Of a DNA stretch of 44,710 nucleotides, positions 15,297 through 24,269 are shown piece after piece. Each line of letters opens with the position of its first letter. The stretch's first letter is position 1. A program made the position numbers and the translations under genes. The notes beneath the pieces were generated by a model. It made no database searches. It had not been told where the DNA came from and saw only the letters and a program-made list of their open reading frames with translations. Origin of the DNA: Lachnospiraceae bacterium (GTDB taxonomy: Bacteria; Bacillota; Clostridia; Lachnospirales; Lachnospiraceae); the NCBI GenBank assembly GCA_015057555.1, contig SVEC01000022.1, positions 1-44,710 on the forward strand, written 5' to 3'.

Positions 15297-16574
15297 ATGA
15301 AACTTACAAAAGTAAATGCTTTTTCAGGAGAGGTAACAGTTCCTGGTGACAAGTCCATATCACACAGAAGTATTATGCTAGGTTCTTTAGCTAAGGGTGA
15401 TACTGAGGTTTATGGATTTCTTCAGGGTGCAGACTGTCTGTCCTCTATAGATTGCTTTAGAAAGATGGGAGTGGAGATTGAGAATAAGGGTGATATAGTT
15501 ATTATCCACGGTAGAGGTTTGCACGGACTTCAGGCTCCAGCAGATACTCTTGACGTGGGTAATAGTGGAACCACCACAAGACTTATGTCAGGTATTCTTG
15601 CTGCTCAGGACTTCGCATCTAGAGTAAATGGAGACGCATCTATTCAGAAGCGTCCTATGAAGAGAATTATGACACCACTTTCTATGATGGGAGCGGATAT
15701 AACCAGTGAGCTTGGCAATGATTGTGCTCCACTTATAATAAATGGTAAAAAGCTCAAGGGTATTCATTATGATTCGCCAGTTGCATCTGCTCAGGTTAAG
15801 TCAGCAGTGCTTTTTGCTGGACTTTATGCAGATGGAGAGACTAGTGTTACAGAGCCTGCTGTTAGTCGTAATCACACAGAGCTTATGTTTGAGGAGTTTG
15901 GTGTTGATATCAAGTGTGAAGGTAAAACTGTTACAGTAAAACCTGCCACAGAGCTTTATGCTAAGAAGGTGCATGTACCGGGAGATATATCCTCCGCGGC
16001 CTACTTTATGGTGGCTGGAGCTATAACTCCTAATTCGGAGATAACTATTAAGAATGTGGGTATTAATCCAACCAGAGACGGTATTATCAGAGTATTTGAG
16101 ATGATGAATGCTGATATGAAGGTGGAGAAAACTTCAGGTGATATAGGAGAGCCTACAGCAGACATTACAGTATCTACCTCTAATCTTAAGGGCTGTGTAA
16201 TCGGTGGAGATATAATCCCTACCCTTATAGATGAGATACCTGCTATAGCAATTCTTGCCTGCTTTGCAGATGGTGAAACTATAATCAAGGATGCCCAAGA
16301 GCTAAAGGTTAAGGAGTCCAATCGTATAGATGTTATGGTTGAAAATCTTAAGGCTATGGGAGCAGATATAGAAGCTACAGAGGATGGTATGATAATTCGT
16401 GGTGGTAGACCACTACACGGAGCTGTAATAGACAGTAAGCTAGACCATCGTATAGCCATGAGCTTTGCAGTGGCAGCTATGAATGCGGAGGGAGAAACTG
16501 AAATCCTAGGAAGTGAATGCGTAGATATATCATATCCAAGGTTTTATGAGGATATGAAGTCCTTAATGATATAA
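15297..16574 (+). CDS. aroA: 3-phosphoshikimate 1-carboxyvinyltransferase (EPSP synthase)
   Basis: This 425-residue enzyme joins shikimate-3-phosphate and phosphoenolpyruvate in the sixth step of chorismate synthesis in the cytoplasm. Visible motifs are PGDKSISHRS (residues 17-26), LDVGNSGTTTRL for substrate binding, the RPMKRI loop, SRNHTE, and SKLDHRIAMS near the C-terminus. Length matches the family. AGGGAG precedes the ATG. No other aro gene is in the window. A strong terminator follows directly. Confidence 0.97.
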   Translation: MKLTKVNAFSGEVTVPGDKSISHRSIMLGSLAKGDTEVYGFLQGADCLSSIDCFRKMGVEIENKGDIVIIHGRGLHGLQAPADTLDVGNSGTTTRLMSGILAAQDFASRVNGDASIQKRPMKRIMTPLSMMGADITSELGNDCAPLIINGKKLKGIHYDSPVASAQVKSAVLFAGLYADGETSVTEPAVSRNHTELMFEEFGVDIKCEGKTVTVKPATELYAKKVHVPGDISSAAYFMVAGAITPNSEITIKNVGINPTRDGIIRVFEMMNADMKVEKTSGDIGEPTADITVSTSNLKGCVIGGDIIPTLIDEIPAIAILACFADGETIIKDAQELKVKESNRIDVMVENLKAMGADIEATEDGMIIRGGRPLHGAVIDSKLDHRIAMSFAVAAMNAEGETEILGSECVDISYPRFYEDMKSLMI

Positions 16575-16609
16575 CAAAAAAATCGGTGCTTAGCACCGAT
16601 TTTTTTGTT
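16573..16609. terminator. Bidirectional intrinsic terminator between aroA and the minus-strand gene
   Basis: The near-perfect stem AATCGGTGCT / AGCACCGATT has A-runs on the left and T-runs on the right, so it works for both converging genes. Confidence 0.9.
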
Positions 16610-16621
16610 TTACAAATTAAA

Positions 16622-16999
16622 TTAAGCCTCGATAGTAGGTATCTCCTGCTCAGCTTCTTCTACAGCCTCAGTAACCTCTTCGATTTTTTCCTCTACAGCT
16701 TCCTTAACGTCCTCAACTACTGTCTCAGGTGTGATAGATACGTAATCTCTCTCTACATCCTCAGCTGCAAGCTCAAGCTCGTCTGAAAGGCTATCCTCCT
16801 CTACAAAGTCTGCCTCGTTGTCAAAGAATGCAGGCATCTTCTCCTTAAGAGTAGTCTTAACCTTTTTTATCTTCTCGTCAACCTCATACTCCTTGTATGG
16901 CTTGCTCTCTTTAATCTGATCCTTAAATACATAAGCTAAACCGCTAACTGCAGCAGCTGCTATAGTGAATTTTACTACGCCTTTAAATAACTTGCCCAT
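16622..16999 (-). CDS. Hypothetical membrane-anchored acidic protein
   Basis: This 125-residue protein starts at ATG 16999 with AAGGAG upstream; the longer frame to 17080 lacks a site. Residues 8-26 are a single hydrophobic helix (VVKFTIAAAAVSGLAYVF) with a GK-rich N-terminus. The rest is strongly acidic and ends in a Glu/Val coiled-coil-like stretch (VEEKIEEVTEAVEEAEQE). It resembles small YtxH-like envelope proteins in layout, but I cannot assign a family. Confidence 0.75.
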   Translation of the reverse strand: MGKLFKGVVKFTIAAAAVSGLAYVFKDQIKESKPYKEYEVDEKIKKVKTTLKEKMPAFFDNEADFVEEDSLSDELELAAEDVERDYVSITPETVVEDVKEAVEEKIEEVTEAVEEAEQEIPTIEA

Positions 17000-17152
17000 A
17001 TCTAACTCTCCTTTTGGTTTGTATATATTTTTTCCACATTCAGTAAATAATATTCTAATACATAGATAATTAAAAATCAAGTAATGTTAGATTAAAAAAC
17101 GGTTAGTGTACAGTTGCCTTTGGAAATTTCACAAAATGTACATACACATAGT

Positions 17153-17181
17153 TTGATAACACTGTAAAAATATGGTATTCT
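17153..17181 (+). promoter_or_regulatory. Sigma-A type promoter for 17234 and the MutS-like gene
   Basis: TTGATA (17153-17158), a 17-base spacer and TATTCT (17176-17181) lie 50 bases before the small membrane protein gene. Confidence 0.55.
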
Positions 17182-17233
17182 ACATAAGGAACAAAAATAT
17201 TATGAACATTTAACATATATGGGAGGTATATTT

Positions 17234-17422
17234 ATGAAGAGACCATTGTTAGAGACAGAAAAGAATTTTCTGAAATGTGGAGGTCTTATGCTTATAGCAG
17301 GCATAGGACTTGTTATGATGGGGAAAAATAATATTGGTATAGGAACTATTGCATTGGGAGTAGTATTTGGAATATGTGCAGTTGTTTCTATAATTAAGAA
17401 CAAAGATGAAGAAAATAAATAA
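17234..17422 (+). CDS. Small two-helix membrane protein
   Basis: This 62-residue protein starts at ATG 17234 behind GGGAGG (17221-17226); the in-frame ATG at 17219 overlaps that site. Two hydrophobic helices (about residues 15-33 and 37-54) are joined by a short polar turn, with a charged tail. It lies 15 bases before the MutS-like ATPase gene and is probably co-transcribed with it. Function unknown. Confidence 0.65.
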   Translation: MKRPLLETEKNFLKCGGLMLIAGIGLVMMGKNNIGIGTIALGVVFGICAVVSIIKNKDEENK

Positions 17423-17437
17423 GGAATAAGGCTTGGG

Positions 17438-19255
17438 ATGATTAGAGAGGATTCGTTAAAAAAAATTGAAGAAAAGCAGCAGCTTTACAGTCAACAACTA
17501 CAGGAAGAAAAAAGGTCTGAGGGAACTATAACTCTGCTTAGAGCGATTACATTTATAGCAGGCTTTTGTCTGGTTGCCATAGGTATAGGAGACGAGAAAG
17601 ATGCTCTATGGATTGTTGGAGTTGCTTTGCTAGTTGCTTTTGTGGTGCTTATACGTTGCCACAATAAACTGGATATGAAGGTGAAGAGATTATCTGCCAG
17701 AAGAGATACCTGTGAAAGAATAATAGCAAGCTTTCAAGATAAGTGGAATGATATATCTGATAGTGGTGAGGAGTTTATAGGTGATGAGGATTATTTTGCC
17801 AAAGATGTGGATATGCTGGGCTTTAATTCCTTGTACCAGAAGATTAATCTGGCACATACTCCTAAGGGCAGAAGTAGATTGGCTGCATTGTTTTCCTTGA
17901 GAGAGTCTGATGTTAAGGAGAGAGATGTTAGACAGGAAGCTATTATGGAGCTTATGGAGGATGAGGATTTTATTATAGATTACTCAGCCTCAACAAGTCT
18001 TTTGAATAATAAAAAGGCAAAGAGTGATAGCATTGATGAGTTTGCAAAGTACTGTGGCGATAAGTCTAAGGGTACATTGCCGGGTTGGGCAAAGGTGATT
18101 AGATTTATATTCCCAGCCCTTTTCTGGGTTGCTTTTATTCTTTGGCTGTGTGGAGTTACTCACTATGGTTTTGCTATTATTGCCTTCTTTGTGAACCTTT
18201 CGATTACCATACTTACTAGACATATAACTGATGGAGTAATTCAGCCTCTTTATGTGATGTGCTTGCTTTTTGAGGGGTATATGGATGTGCTGGAAACTGT
18301 GAAGAAGAATGAATTTAAGTCTCAGAAGCTACAGCAGCTTTATGAGAGTCTTTGTGGTGACAAGGGTAGCTATCAGGCATTCAAGGCTTTAAAGGGTATT
18401 AGTCAGGCCTATAATATTATGTATAATCCTGTTTTACATCAGGTGTTAAGTGCCTTGCTTTTCTGGGATTATCAGCTGGCTGTGGCGGTTTCATCATGGA
18501 AGAAAAAGTACGGCGAAAATATAGCTGGCTGCTTTGACAACATAGGTGAGCTGGAGGCTCTTGTCAGCCTATCACTGGTAGGTGTAATTCACCAGTGTAG
18601 CTGGGGAGAGTTGACTTATGACGATAAGGTAAGTCTTAAAGCGGTGGATGCGTACCATCCACTTATTGACCAAACTAGAGTTGTGTCAAATTCTGCGAGC
18701 ATAGATAGTGGTATAACTATTATTACAGGTTCTAATATGTCCGGTAAGACTACATTTCTTAGAACCTTGGCTATTAATCTGGCTTTACTTTATATGGGAG
18801 CACCGGTTTGTGCTAAGGAATTTAAGAGTAGCTATATGAAGATATTTACCTCTATGAGAGTTACAGATGATGTGGCACACGGAATATCTACTTTTTATGC
18901 AGAGATACTTCGTATTAAGACTATGTCAGAGTATAAGGAGAAGAACCAGCCTATGCTCTGCCTTATAGATGAGATATTTAAGGGTACAAATTCTGCAGAT
19001 AGAATAGTGGGAGCAAAGGGAGTTATTACTGGGCTTGCAGCTCCAAATACTATGGTTATGGTATCTACTCATGATTTTGAGCTGTGTGCTCTAACTAATG
19101 AGGATGGTAGCCAGGTGACCAACTATCATTTTGAAGAGTATTATGAGGATGACCAGCTGAAGTTTGATTACAAGATAAAGGATGGCAGATGTACTACTAC
19201 TAATGCCAGAGCTATCTTAAAAATGGCAGGTTTTGACATAGAAAATAAGGGTTAA
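17438..19255 (+). CDS. Membrane-anchored MutS-family ATPase
   Basis: This 605-residue protein has two N-terminal membrane helices (about residues 30-73), a MutS core/lever-like helical region, two more hydrophobic helices near residues 222-262, and a C-terminal MutS ATPase domain. Walker A is TGSNMSGKTTF (about residue 431), Walker B is MLCLIDEIFKGT (about 505-516), and the His switch is in STHDFEL (about 543). It lacks the N-terminal mismatch-recognition domain with its Phe-x-Glu motif, so a role in mismatch repair is unlikely. Such MutS-like membrane ATPases are widespread in Firmicutes but poorly understood. It shares an operon with the small membrane protein at 17234. Confidence 0.87.
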   Translation: MIREDSLKKIEEKQQLYSQQLQEEKRSEGTITLLRAITFIAGFCLVAIGIGDEKDALWIVGVALLVAFVVLIRCHNKLDMKVKRLSARRDTCERIIASFQDKWNDISDSGEEFIGDEDYFAKDVDMLGFNSLYQKINLAHTPKGRSRLAALFSLRESDVKERDVRQEAIMELMEDEDFIIDYSASTSLLNNKKAKSDSIDEFAKYCGDKSKGTLPGWAKVIRFIFPALFWVAFILWLCGVTHYGFAIIAFFVNLSITILTRHITDGVIQPLYVMCLLFEGYMDVLETVKKNEFKSQKLQQLYESLCGDKGSYQAFKALKGISQAYNIMYNPVLHQVLSALLFWDYQLAVAVSSWKKKYGENIAGCFDNIGELEALVSLSLVGVIHQCSWGELTYDDKVSLKAVDAYHPLIDQTRVVSNSASIDSGITIITGSNMSGKTTFLRTLAINLALLYMGAPVCAKEFKSSYMKIFTSMRVTDDVAHGISTFYAEILRIKTMSEYKEKNQPMLCLIDEIFKGTNSADRIVGAKGVITGLAAPNTMVMVSTHDFELCALTNEDGSQVTNYHFEEYYEDDQLKFDYKIKDGRCTTTNARAILKMAGFDIENKG

Positions 19256-19277
19256 TGGCTTTTGTGAAAAGTGACTA

Positions 19278-19351
19278 ATTGTGCATAGTGTAAAAAATGA
19301 CTAAAAAAACAGGCTTTTTTTAGCAAAAAAGTTTTGTTAATTATGCACAAT
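19278..19351. promoter_or_regulatory. Nested inverted repeats upstream of the 695-residue gene
   Basis: Outer arms ATTGTGCATA (19278-19287) and TATGCACAAT (19342-19351) enclose an inner stem CTAAAAAAA / TTTTTTTAG (19301-19309 with 19315-19323). It could act as a terminator of the MutS-like gene, as an operator, or both. Confidence 0.5.
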
Positions 19352-19381
19352 GCCAATTATGAGAAATTGACAAAAAGTTAG

Positions 19382-19409
19382 TTGACACCAGACTAAAAAA
19401 TGTTATAGA
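19382..19409 (+). promoter_or_regulatory. Sigma-A promoter of the 695-residue gene
   Basis: A perfect TTGACA (19382-19387), a 16-base spacer and TATAGA (19404-19409) lie 42 bases upstream of the chosen start. Confidence 0.7.
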
Positions 19410-19451
19410 ATTACCTTAGTGAATTATCTTTTAAAAGGGGGTACGTTACTT

Positions 19452-21539
19452 ATGGCATTACCAGCAAATATTACAACAGGTTCAGACAATAATGTTTTGT
19501 CAATTGCTGCGTCTAATAATAAGGGCTTGCTTATAAGATTCCTTAACGAGCAGGTTGAGGACGGCTTTTACGCACTTGTTATCGATTATTTAAAGGATAG
19601 CAACTTCGACCTAGCAAACATGATGGTTGATGAGGAAGTTAAGGCTCAGTGTACAAAGCTCTATGAATTAGGTGCATTCGTTGATGAGAATATTAAGGCT
19701 ACAGGACGCTACGAGATTGAAGAGTGGATTGAGCCATTATTTAGATTTGTATATGGAGATATCGATCCTTCAGATATTGATGCTCCTATCAGCACAACAG
19801 GTATTTACAGATATAGTATCTGGCTTATTTATCTTTATCAGAGAGAGAAGTTTACAGATGCTATGAGACTTATCGGTGAGAGAATTGCACCACTTCTTAT
19901 TAATGTAAGCTATCAGATTCTTGAGGATGATGACAGACCTAAGAACTATGATAAGGCAGTTATGGGATATCTTGATCTTATCAATGTTATCATGGAGATG
20001 GGAATTCCAGCAGATGATGCTAATTCAGATGCTTACATGAATAACCTTGAGGTATTATTCGATTATGTAGTTGAAGACCCACATGTTGGTAACGACTATA
20101 AGATTCAGTTCTCTATTGGATTATTTAATGCGTACATAACTAACAAGGATTTTGCTAAGGCATTTGAGTTCTACGGACTTAATGCAGAGTACATACCTAT
20201 CGATAACATTTCAGTATATGAGAGCTTCAAGGAGCTCATTAGAAATACTAATTCTGCACAGAACACTAGCGTTCTTAGCAGAAGCGTTATTAACGCTATT
20301 TCTAAGCAGGAGATTTACAATAAGAGAATTGATACTCTTATCGGTGAGGTTTCTAGCTTTGTTAAGAAGGTATACCAGTACATTGAGAATGAACCTAATA
20401 TGAAGAAGAACCTTCAGATTCTTGGAGCTGGTGCATCACTTAAGGATAAGACTAACGTATTCGAGGGTCTTTACGAGTACAATCTTGTGTTCCATGAGTG
20501 TGGCATTAAGGGTATTGTTAATCAGGATAACGCAACTCGTTCATGGGAGGAGAAGTATGAGATATTAGAGCTTCTTTATACTACTCTTAATGTTATCTTC
20601 GACGGATATAATGTTTATGAGATTTCTAATAAGATTGAGCATCAGTATGTTGAGCTTACTTGGATTGGTGACTACGTAAATGCTAACCCAACTCTTCTCA
20701 AGCTTTTCTTCAGCGTTAAGGAGAAGGTTAAGGCATTCAAGGTTAGAAAGAATTCTATACTTGAGAAGTCAAAGACTAATTACGAGATTAAGCAGATGAT
20801 TGATGATAGACAGAAGGCTCTTGTATTCATGAGTGCTGAGGATATGATTTCAAATGGTCTTAACAGTGGAACTGTTAATATCATCAATAATAGCTACGAT
20901 CCTAAGAAGGCAGAGACTTATCTTGTTAAGACTTACAAGGAAGTTCAGGTTCCAGCTAAGTACAAGAAGGCCGAGGTGCCAACTACTGGTGGTAAGTTCT
21001 TCGGTAAGGCAGCAACTCCAGCTATGGATGCTGATCTTAAGAAACTTTTGTCAGATACTAAGATTGAGGAGATGCTCCTTAAGTCAGAGTGGTTGTGGCA
21101 TCAGTACGAGGATAAGGGCAATGAGGCTCAGACCCCAGAGGAGAGCACATATAGTGTGGTTTGTCTTATTAAGGTAGTAGAGAAGCTTCTTGACAGAAAG
21201 GGTGCTGGTCAGGCTAAGCAGGAGTCAGCTCCTAACAAGAAGGTTATCATTACTAAGACTGGTAAGGTTATCGAGCTTTCAGATGAGGGTTCAAACACTC
21301 CAGTATCAAATACACCTCAGACTCCAAATGTAATCGAGAATATTAACAATATCATCGTTGCACTTAAGGATAAGTCAGAGGAGAATGTATCATATGTTCA
21401 GTCATACCTTAACGATTGGCTTAATGCTATTGTAGCAGCTAAGATTGACAAGACTAATATGATACCTTTATACGAAGCAGAGGAGCTTAGAACTAAGACT
21501 CTTCAGGTTATTAAGAAGCTTCGTGCAGATTTATTATAA
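19452..21539 (+). CDS. Large cytoplasmic protein of unknown function, codon use like highly expressed genes
   Basis: This 695-residue protein starts at ATG 19452, with AAGGGGG upstream; the in-frame GTG at 19419 has no site. There is no signal peptide or membrane helix. It is mostly helical, with motifs such as YDKAVMGYLDLIN and FAKAFEFYGLNAEY that suggest helical-repeat packing. A basic, Pro/Gly-containing linker (about residues 510-530) and a low-complexity linker rich in Thr, Pro and Asn (about 620-640) separate parts of the C-terminal third. Codon choice (AAG, CTT, GTT, TCA, CCA) closely matches rpoB and fusA in this window, so it is probably abundant. I do not recognise the family. Confidence 0.85.
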   Translation: MALPANITTGSDNNVLSIAASNNKGLLIRFLNEQVEDGFYALVIDYLKDSNFDLANMMVDEEVKAQCTKLYELGAFVDENIKATGRYEIEEWIEPLFRFVYGDIDPSDIDAPISTTGIYRYSIWLIYLYQREKFTDAMRLIGERIAPLLINVSYQILEDDDRPKNYDKAVMGYLDLINVIMEMGIPADDANSDAYMNNLEVLFDYVVEDPHVGNDYKIQFSIGLFNAYITNKDFAKAFEFYGLNAEYIPIDNISVYESFKELIRNTNSAQNTSVLSRSVINAISKQEIYNKRIDTLIGEVSSFVKKVYQYIENEPNMKKNLQILGAGASLKDKTNVFEGLYEYNLVFHECGIKGIVNQDNATRSWEEKYEILELLYTTLNVIFDGYNVYEISNKIEHQYVELTWIGDYVNANPTLLKLFFSVKEKVKAFKVRKNSILEKSKTNYEIKQMIDDRQKALVFMSAEDMISNGLNSGTVNIINNSYDPKKAETYLVKTYKEVQVPAKYKKAEVPTTGGKFFGKAATPAMDADLKKLLSDTKIEEMLLKSEWLWHQYEDKGNEAQTPEESTYSVVCLIKVVEKLLDRKGAGQAKQESAPNKKVIITKTGKVIELSDEGSNTPVSNTPQTPNVIENINNIIVALKDKSEENVSYVQSYLNDWLNAIVAAKIDKTNMIPLYEAEELRTKTLQVIKKLRADLL

Positions 21540-21567
21540 TAGATCACAAAAAACCTTTATCATAATT

Positions 21568-21597
21568 GGGGGTATCGTAATGATACCTCCTTTCTTT
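21568..21597 (+). terminator. Intrinsic terminator of the 695-residue gene
   Basis: GGGGGTATC, a 5-base loop and GATACCTCC are followed by TTTCTTT. Confidence 0.75.
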
Positions 21598-21614
21598 CTC
21601 TAGAGGAGTTTATT

Positions 21615-23444
21615 ATGAATCAAGAAAAGATATTTAACATTGAAGAAGAATTAAAGAAGCTTCCAAACTCGCCGGGAGTGTACATTATGCACGACAAGCA
21701 TGATGGTATTCTTTACGTGGGCAAGGCTATCAACCTTCACAATAGAGTTAGACAGTATTTTCAGACTGGTCATGGACATAACAACTCTAGAAAGATTGCC
21801 AAGATGGTGGAACAGATTTCTTATTTCGAATATATAGTTACTGCCTCGGAGATGGAGGCTTTGGTTTTAGAGTGCAATCTTATAAAGGAACACAGACCAA
21901 AGTACAACACCTTGATGACAGATGATAAGGGTTATCCCTATATAAAAATCACAGTAGATGAGGATTATCCTAGACTGATTTACAGTCATAGTATGAAGAG
22001 AGATAAATCTAAGTACTTTGGCCCATTTACAAATGGCAAGGCGGTTCGTGATATGATTGACTTGTTGAATAAGTTATATCAGCTTAGAACCTGTAGCAAG
22101 CGACTTCCTAAGGAGATGGGAAAGGATAGACCATGTCTTTACTACCAGATTGGTCAGTGTAAGGCACCTTGTAATGACCACATATCTAAGGAGGATTATA
22201 GAGCAAATGTTGATAAGGCCATAAGCTTCCTAAATGGTAATTATAAGGAGGTTTTATCAGTTCTTACTTTGGAGATGAAGAAACTGGCTGAGGAGATGGA
22301 ATTCGAGAAGGCTGCAGAAAAAAGAGACCTTATAGAAAGTGTCAAGCATATAGTAGAGAAGCAGCAGATTAGCAAGACCAGTTCGGAGGATAGAGATGTT
22401 ATAGCCTATGCTACAAGTGATAATGATATTGTGGTTACAGTATTTTTTGTGAGAGATGGTAAGCTTTTAGGTAGAGACCACTTTCATATGAATGGTGAAG
22501 GCTCAGAAGCATCAGGAGAGATTATTACAGCCTTTGTTAAACAGTATTATTCCGGTATACCATATCTGCCGAAGGAAATTCTGGTGGAGGAGGAGCTGGA
22601 AGACAAGCAGGTTATAGAGGACTATTTGACTGAGAGAAGAGGAAGTCAGGTTAGGATAAATGTACCCTTAAAGGGTGATAAGAAAAAACTGTTAGGCTTG
22701 GCTAAGGATAATGCAAGACTTATACTTGACCAGGATATCGAACGTATAAAACGTCAGGAAAAGAGAACTATTGGAGCAACAAAGGAAATAGCAAAGCTTT
22801 TAGGTATAGAAAGTGCCAGACGTATGGAGGCCTTCGATATATCAAATATATCAGGTTGCTTAGGGGTTGCATCTATGGTAGTATTTGAGGATGGAAGACC
22901 TAACAAAAAGGCCTACAGGAAATTCAGACTTAACACGGTGATGGGAATGGATGATTATGCTTCTATGAAAGAGGTACTATCCAGAAGATTCACTGATGAG
23001 AGGATGGAGGTTCTACCGGATGTTATTATGATGGACGGTGGTAAGGGTCAGGTAAATGTGGCAATCAAGGTGCTTGATAGTCTGGGTCTTGACATACCGG
23101 TGTGTGGTATGGTTAAGGATGATAACCATAGAACCAGAGGTCTTTACTATAACAATGTAGAGATTGAATTCCCAAGGGGCAGTGAGGCAATACTGATGAT
23201 AACTGCTTTACAGGATGAGGCTCACCGCTTTGCTATAGAATACCATAGACAGCTCAGAAGTAAGAATCAGGTACACTCAGTACTTGATGAGATTCCTGGT
23301 GTGGGACCAGCTAGACGTAAAGCCTTGGTTAAGCACTTTAAGGATTTAGAAAATATTAAGAATGCTACTCTGGAAGAATTAGAAAAGGTAGAGGGAATTC
23401 CAGCTAGCACAGCAAGATATATTTATTATTTCTTTCACCAATAG
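21615..23444 (+). CDS. uvrC: UvrABC system subunit C, excision endonuclease
   Basis: This 609-residue protein makes the 3' and 5' cuts around damaged bases in nucleotide excision repair, with UvrA and UvrB. The N-terminal GIY-YIG nuclease domain is visible (PNSPGVYIMHDKHDGILYVG, residues 17-36), followed by a Cys-rich segment (CSKRLPKEMGKDRPCLYYQIGQ), a UVR motif near residue 205-235, the RNase-H-like second nuclease domain (RMEAFDISNISG; VLPDVIMMDGGKGQ) and a C-terminal helix-hairpin-helix pair (IPGVGPARRKAL). Length fits the family. AGAGGAG precedes the ATG. uvrA and uvrB are not in the window. Confidence 0.97.
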   Translation: MNQEKIFNIEEELKKLPNSPGVYIMHDKHDGILYVGKAINLHNRVRQYFQTGHGHNNSRKIAKMVEQISYFEYIVTASEMEALVLECNLIKEHRPKYNTLMTDDKGYPYIKITVDEDYPRLIYSHSMKRDKSKYFGPFTNGKAVRDMIDLLNKLYQLRTCSKRLPKEMGKDRPCLYYQIGQCKAPCNDHISKEDYRANVDKAISFLNGNYKEVLSVLTLEMKKLAEEMEFEKAAEKRDLIESVKHIVEKQQISKTSSEDRDVIAYATSDNDIVVTVFFVRDGKLLGRDHFHMNGEGSEASGEIITAFVKQYYSGIPYLPKEILVEEELEDKQVIEDYLTERRGSQVRINVPLKGDKKKLLGLAKDNARLILDQDIERIKRQEKRTIGATKEIAKLLGIESARRMEAFDISNISGCLGVASMVVFEDGRPNKKAYRKFRLNTVMGMDDYASMKEVLSRRFTDERMEVLPDVIMMDGGKGQVNVAIKVLDSLGLDIPVCGMVKDDNHRTRGLYYNNVEIEFPRGSEAILMITALQDEAHRFAIEYHRQLRSKNQVHSVLDEIPGVGPARRKALVKHFKDLENIKNATLEELEKVEGIPASTARYIYYFFHQ

Positions 23445-23455
23445 AGGAGGAAAAT

Positions 23456-23965
23456 ATGAGAAATAGATTTTATCCGACAGACTATTTTACATCAACCTAT
23501 GTTATAGATTTTGAGAAGCTATATAAGATGGGATATAGAGGAGTAATCTTTGATGTGGATAATACTTTAGTGGAGCACGATGCTCCGGCAGATGACAGAG
23601 CCAAGGAGTTTATCGCCAGATTAAAGGATATTGGTTTTAAGATTTGTTTTCTGTCCAACAATGACGAGGAGCGTGTAAAGCTATTTAATGAGCAGGTTGA
23701 TTGTCAGTATATCTATAAAGCGGGTAAGCCACTTCCTAAGGGATATGTAAGTGCTATGGAGCTTATGGGAACTGCCAAGGAGGAAACTGTCTTCGTGGGA
23801 GATCAAATATTTACGGATATCTGGGGAGCTAATAATGCCGGAATTAGGAGTATATTGGTTCAGCCAATTGCTAAGCATGAGGAGATACAGATAGTACTTA
23901 AAAGAATTCCTGAAAAGTGGATATTGAAGGGGTATTTGAAAAAATATCCATTGAGAGACAAATAA
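23456..23965 (+). CDS. YqeG family HAD IIIA-type phosphatase
   Basis: This 169-residue protein shows the HAD motifs in order: FDVDNTLV (nucleophile Asp and acid Asp), FLSNN (motif II), the Lys in KAGKPLPKG (motif III) and VGDQIFTDIWGANNAG (motif IV). The N-terminal PTDYFTSTYVIDF matches the YqeG family, whose members act on phosphate esters; some are linked to phosphatidylglycerophosphate or ribosome-related steps, but this is not settled. It follows uvrC by 11 bases with GAGGAGG, so the two are one operon, closed by a terminator at 23970. Confidence 0.92.
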   Translation: MRNRFYPTDYFTSTYVIDFEKLYKMGYRGVIFDVDNTLVEHDAPADDRAKEFIARLKDIGFKICFLSNNDEERVKLFNEQVDCQYIYKAGKPLPKGYVSAMELMGTAKEETVFVGDQIFTDIWGANNAGIRSILVQPIAKHEEIQIVLKRIPEKWILKGYLKKYPLRDK

Positions 23966-23969
23966 AATT

Positions 23970-24011
23970 ATCGTCAGCTACTAAGGCTTTGTAGGTAGCT
24001 GACGATTTTTT
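23970..24011 (+). terminator. Intrinsic terminator of the uvrC operon
   Basis: A 12-bp stem (23970-23981 with 23995-24006) is followed by a T-run. Confidence 0.9.
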
Positions 24012-24097
24012 ATACTATATTTTTGGCACTTTTGTATAAAGACAATTGTTGAAAATGACCGAAAAAGTTATGTAACCCATTTCATACTCGAAAAGGG

Positions 24098-24126
24098 TTG
24101 AATTAAGTAGAAATAAGTGTTAAAAT
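24098..24126 (+). promoter_or_regulatory. Candidate promoter of the adhesin gene
   Basis: TTGAAT (24098-24103), a 17-base spacer and TAAAAT (24121-24126) lie about 140 bases before the start, implying a long untranslated leader. Confidence 0.55.
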
Positions 24127-24130
24127 CCTT

Positions 24131-24178
24131 TATAACTATCGTAGTATGGAGTAATATGGATTACTGTAGATAGTTATA
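24131..24178 (+). promoter_or_regulatory. Structured leader of the adhesin mRNA
   Basis: Arms TATAACTATC and GATAGTTATA (10 bp) enclose a second stem AGTAAT / ATTACT. A further small hairpin (CCCAAT ... ATTGGG) lies about 35 bases downstream. It matches no riboswitch consensus I know. Confidence 0.5.
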
Positions 24179-24269
24179 AGCGTTAATAAAGAGAGATTTT
24201 ATATTTTACACCCAATTATGGAGGATTGGGATTCTATACTAATCATGGAAGAGGAAAAGGAGAAGGTTT

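Noticed and set aside
16622..17080. Longer 152-codon form of the minus-strand acidic protein
   Set aside because: AAGGAG is placed for ATG 16999, and the extra residues do not look like protein.
21541..21600. Small RNA gene between the 695-residue gene and uvrC
   Set aside because: A single hairpin with T-run explains the segment as a terminator.
24012..24269. c-di-GMP or other known riboswitch before the adhesin
   Set aside because: Hairpins are present but I could not match conserved riboswitch core bases.
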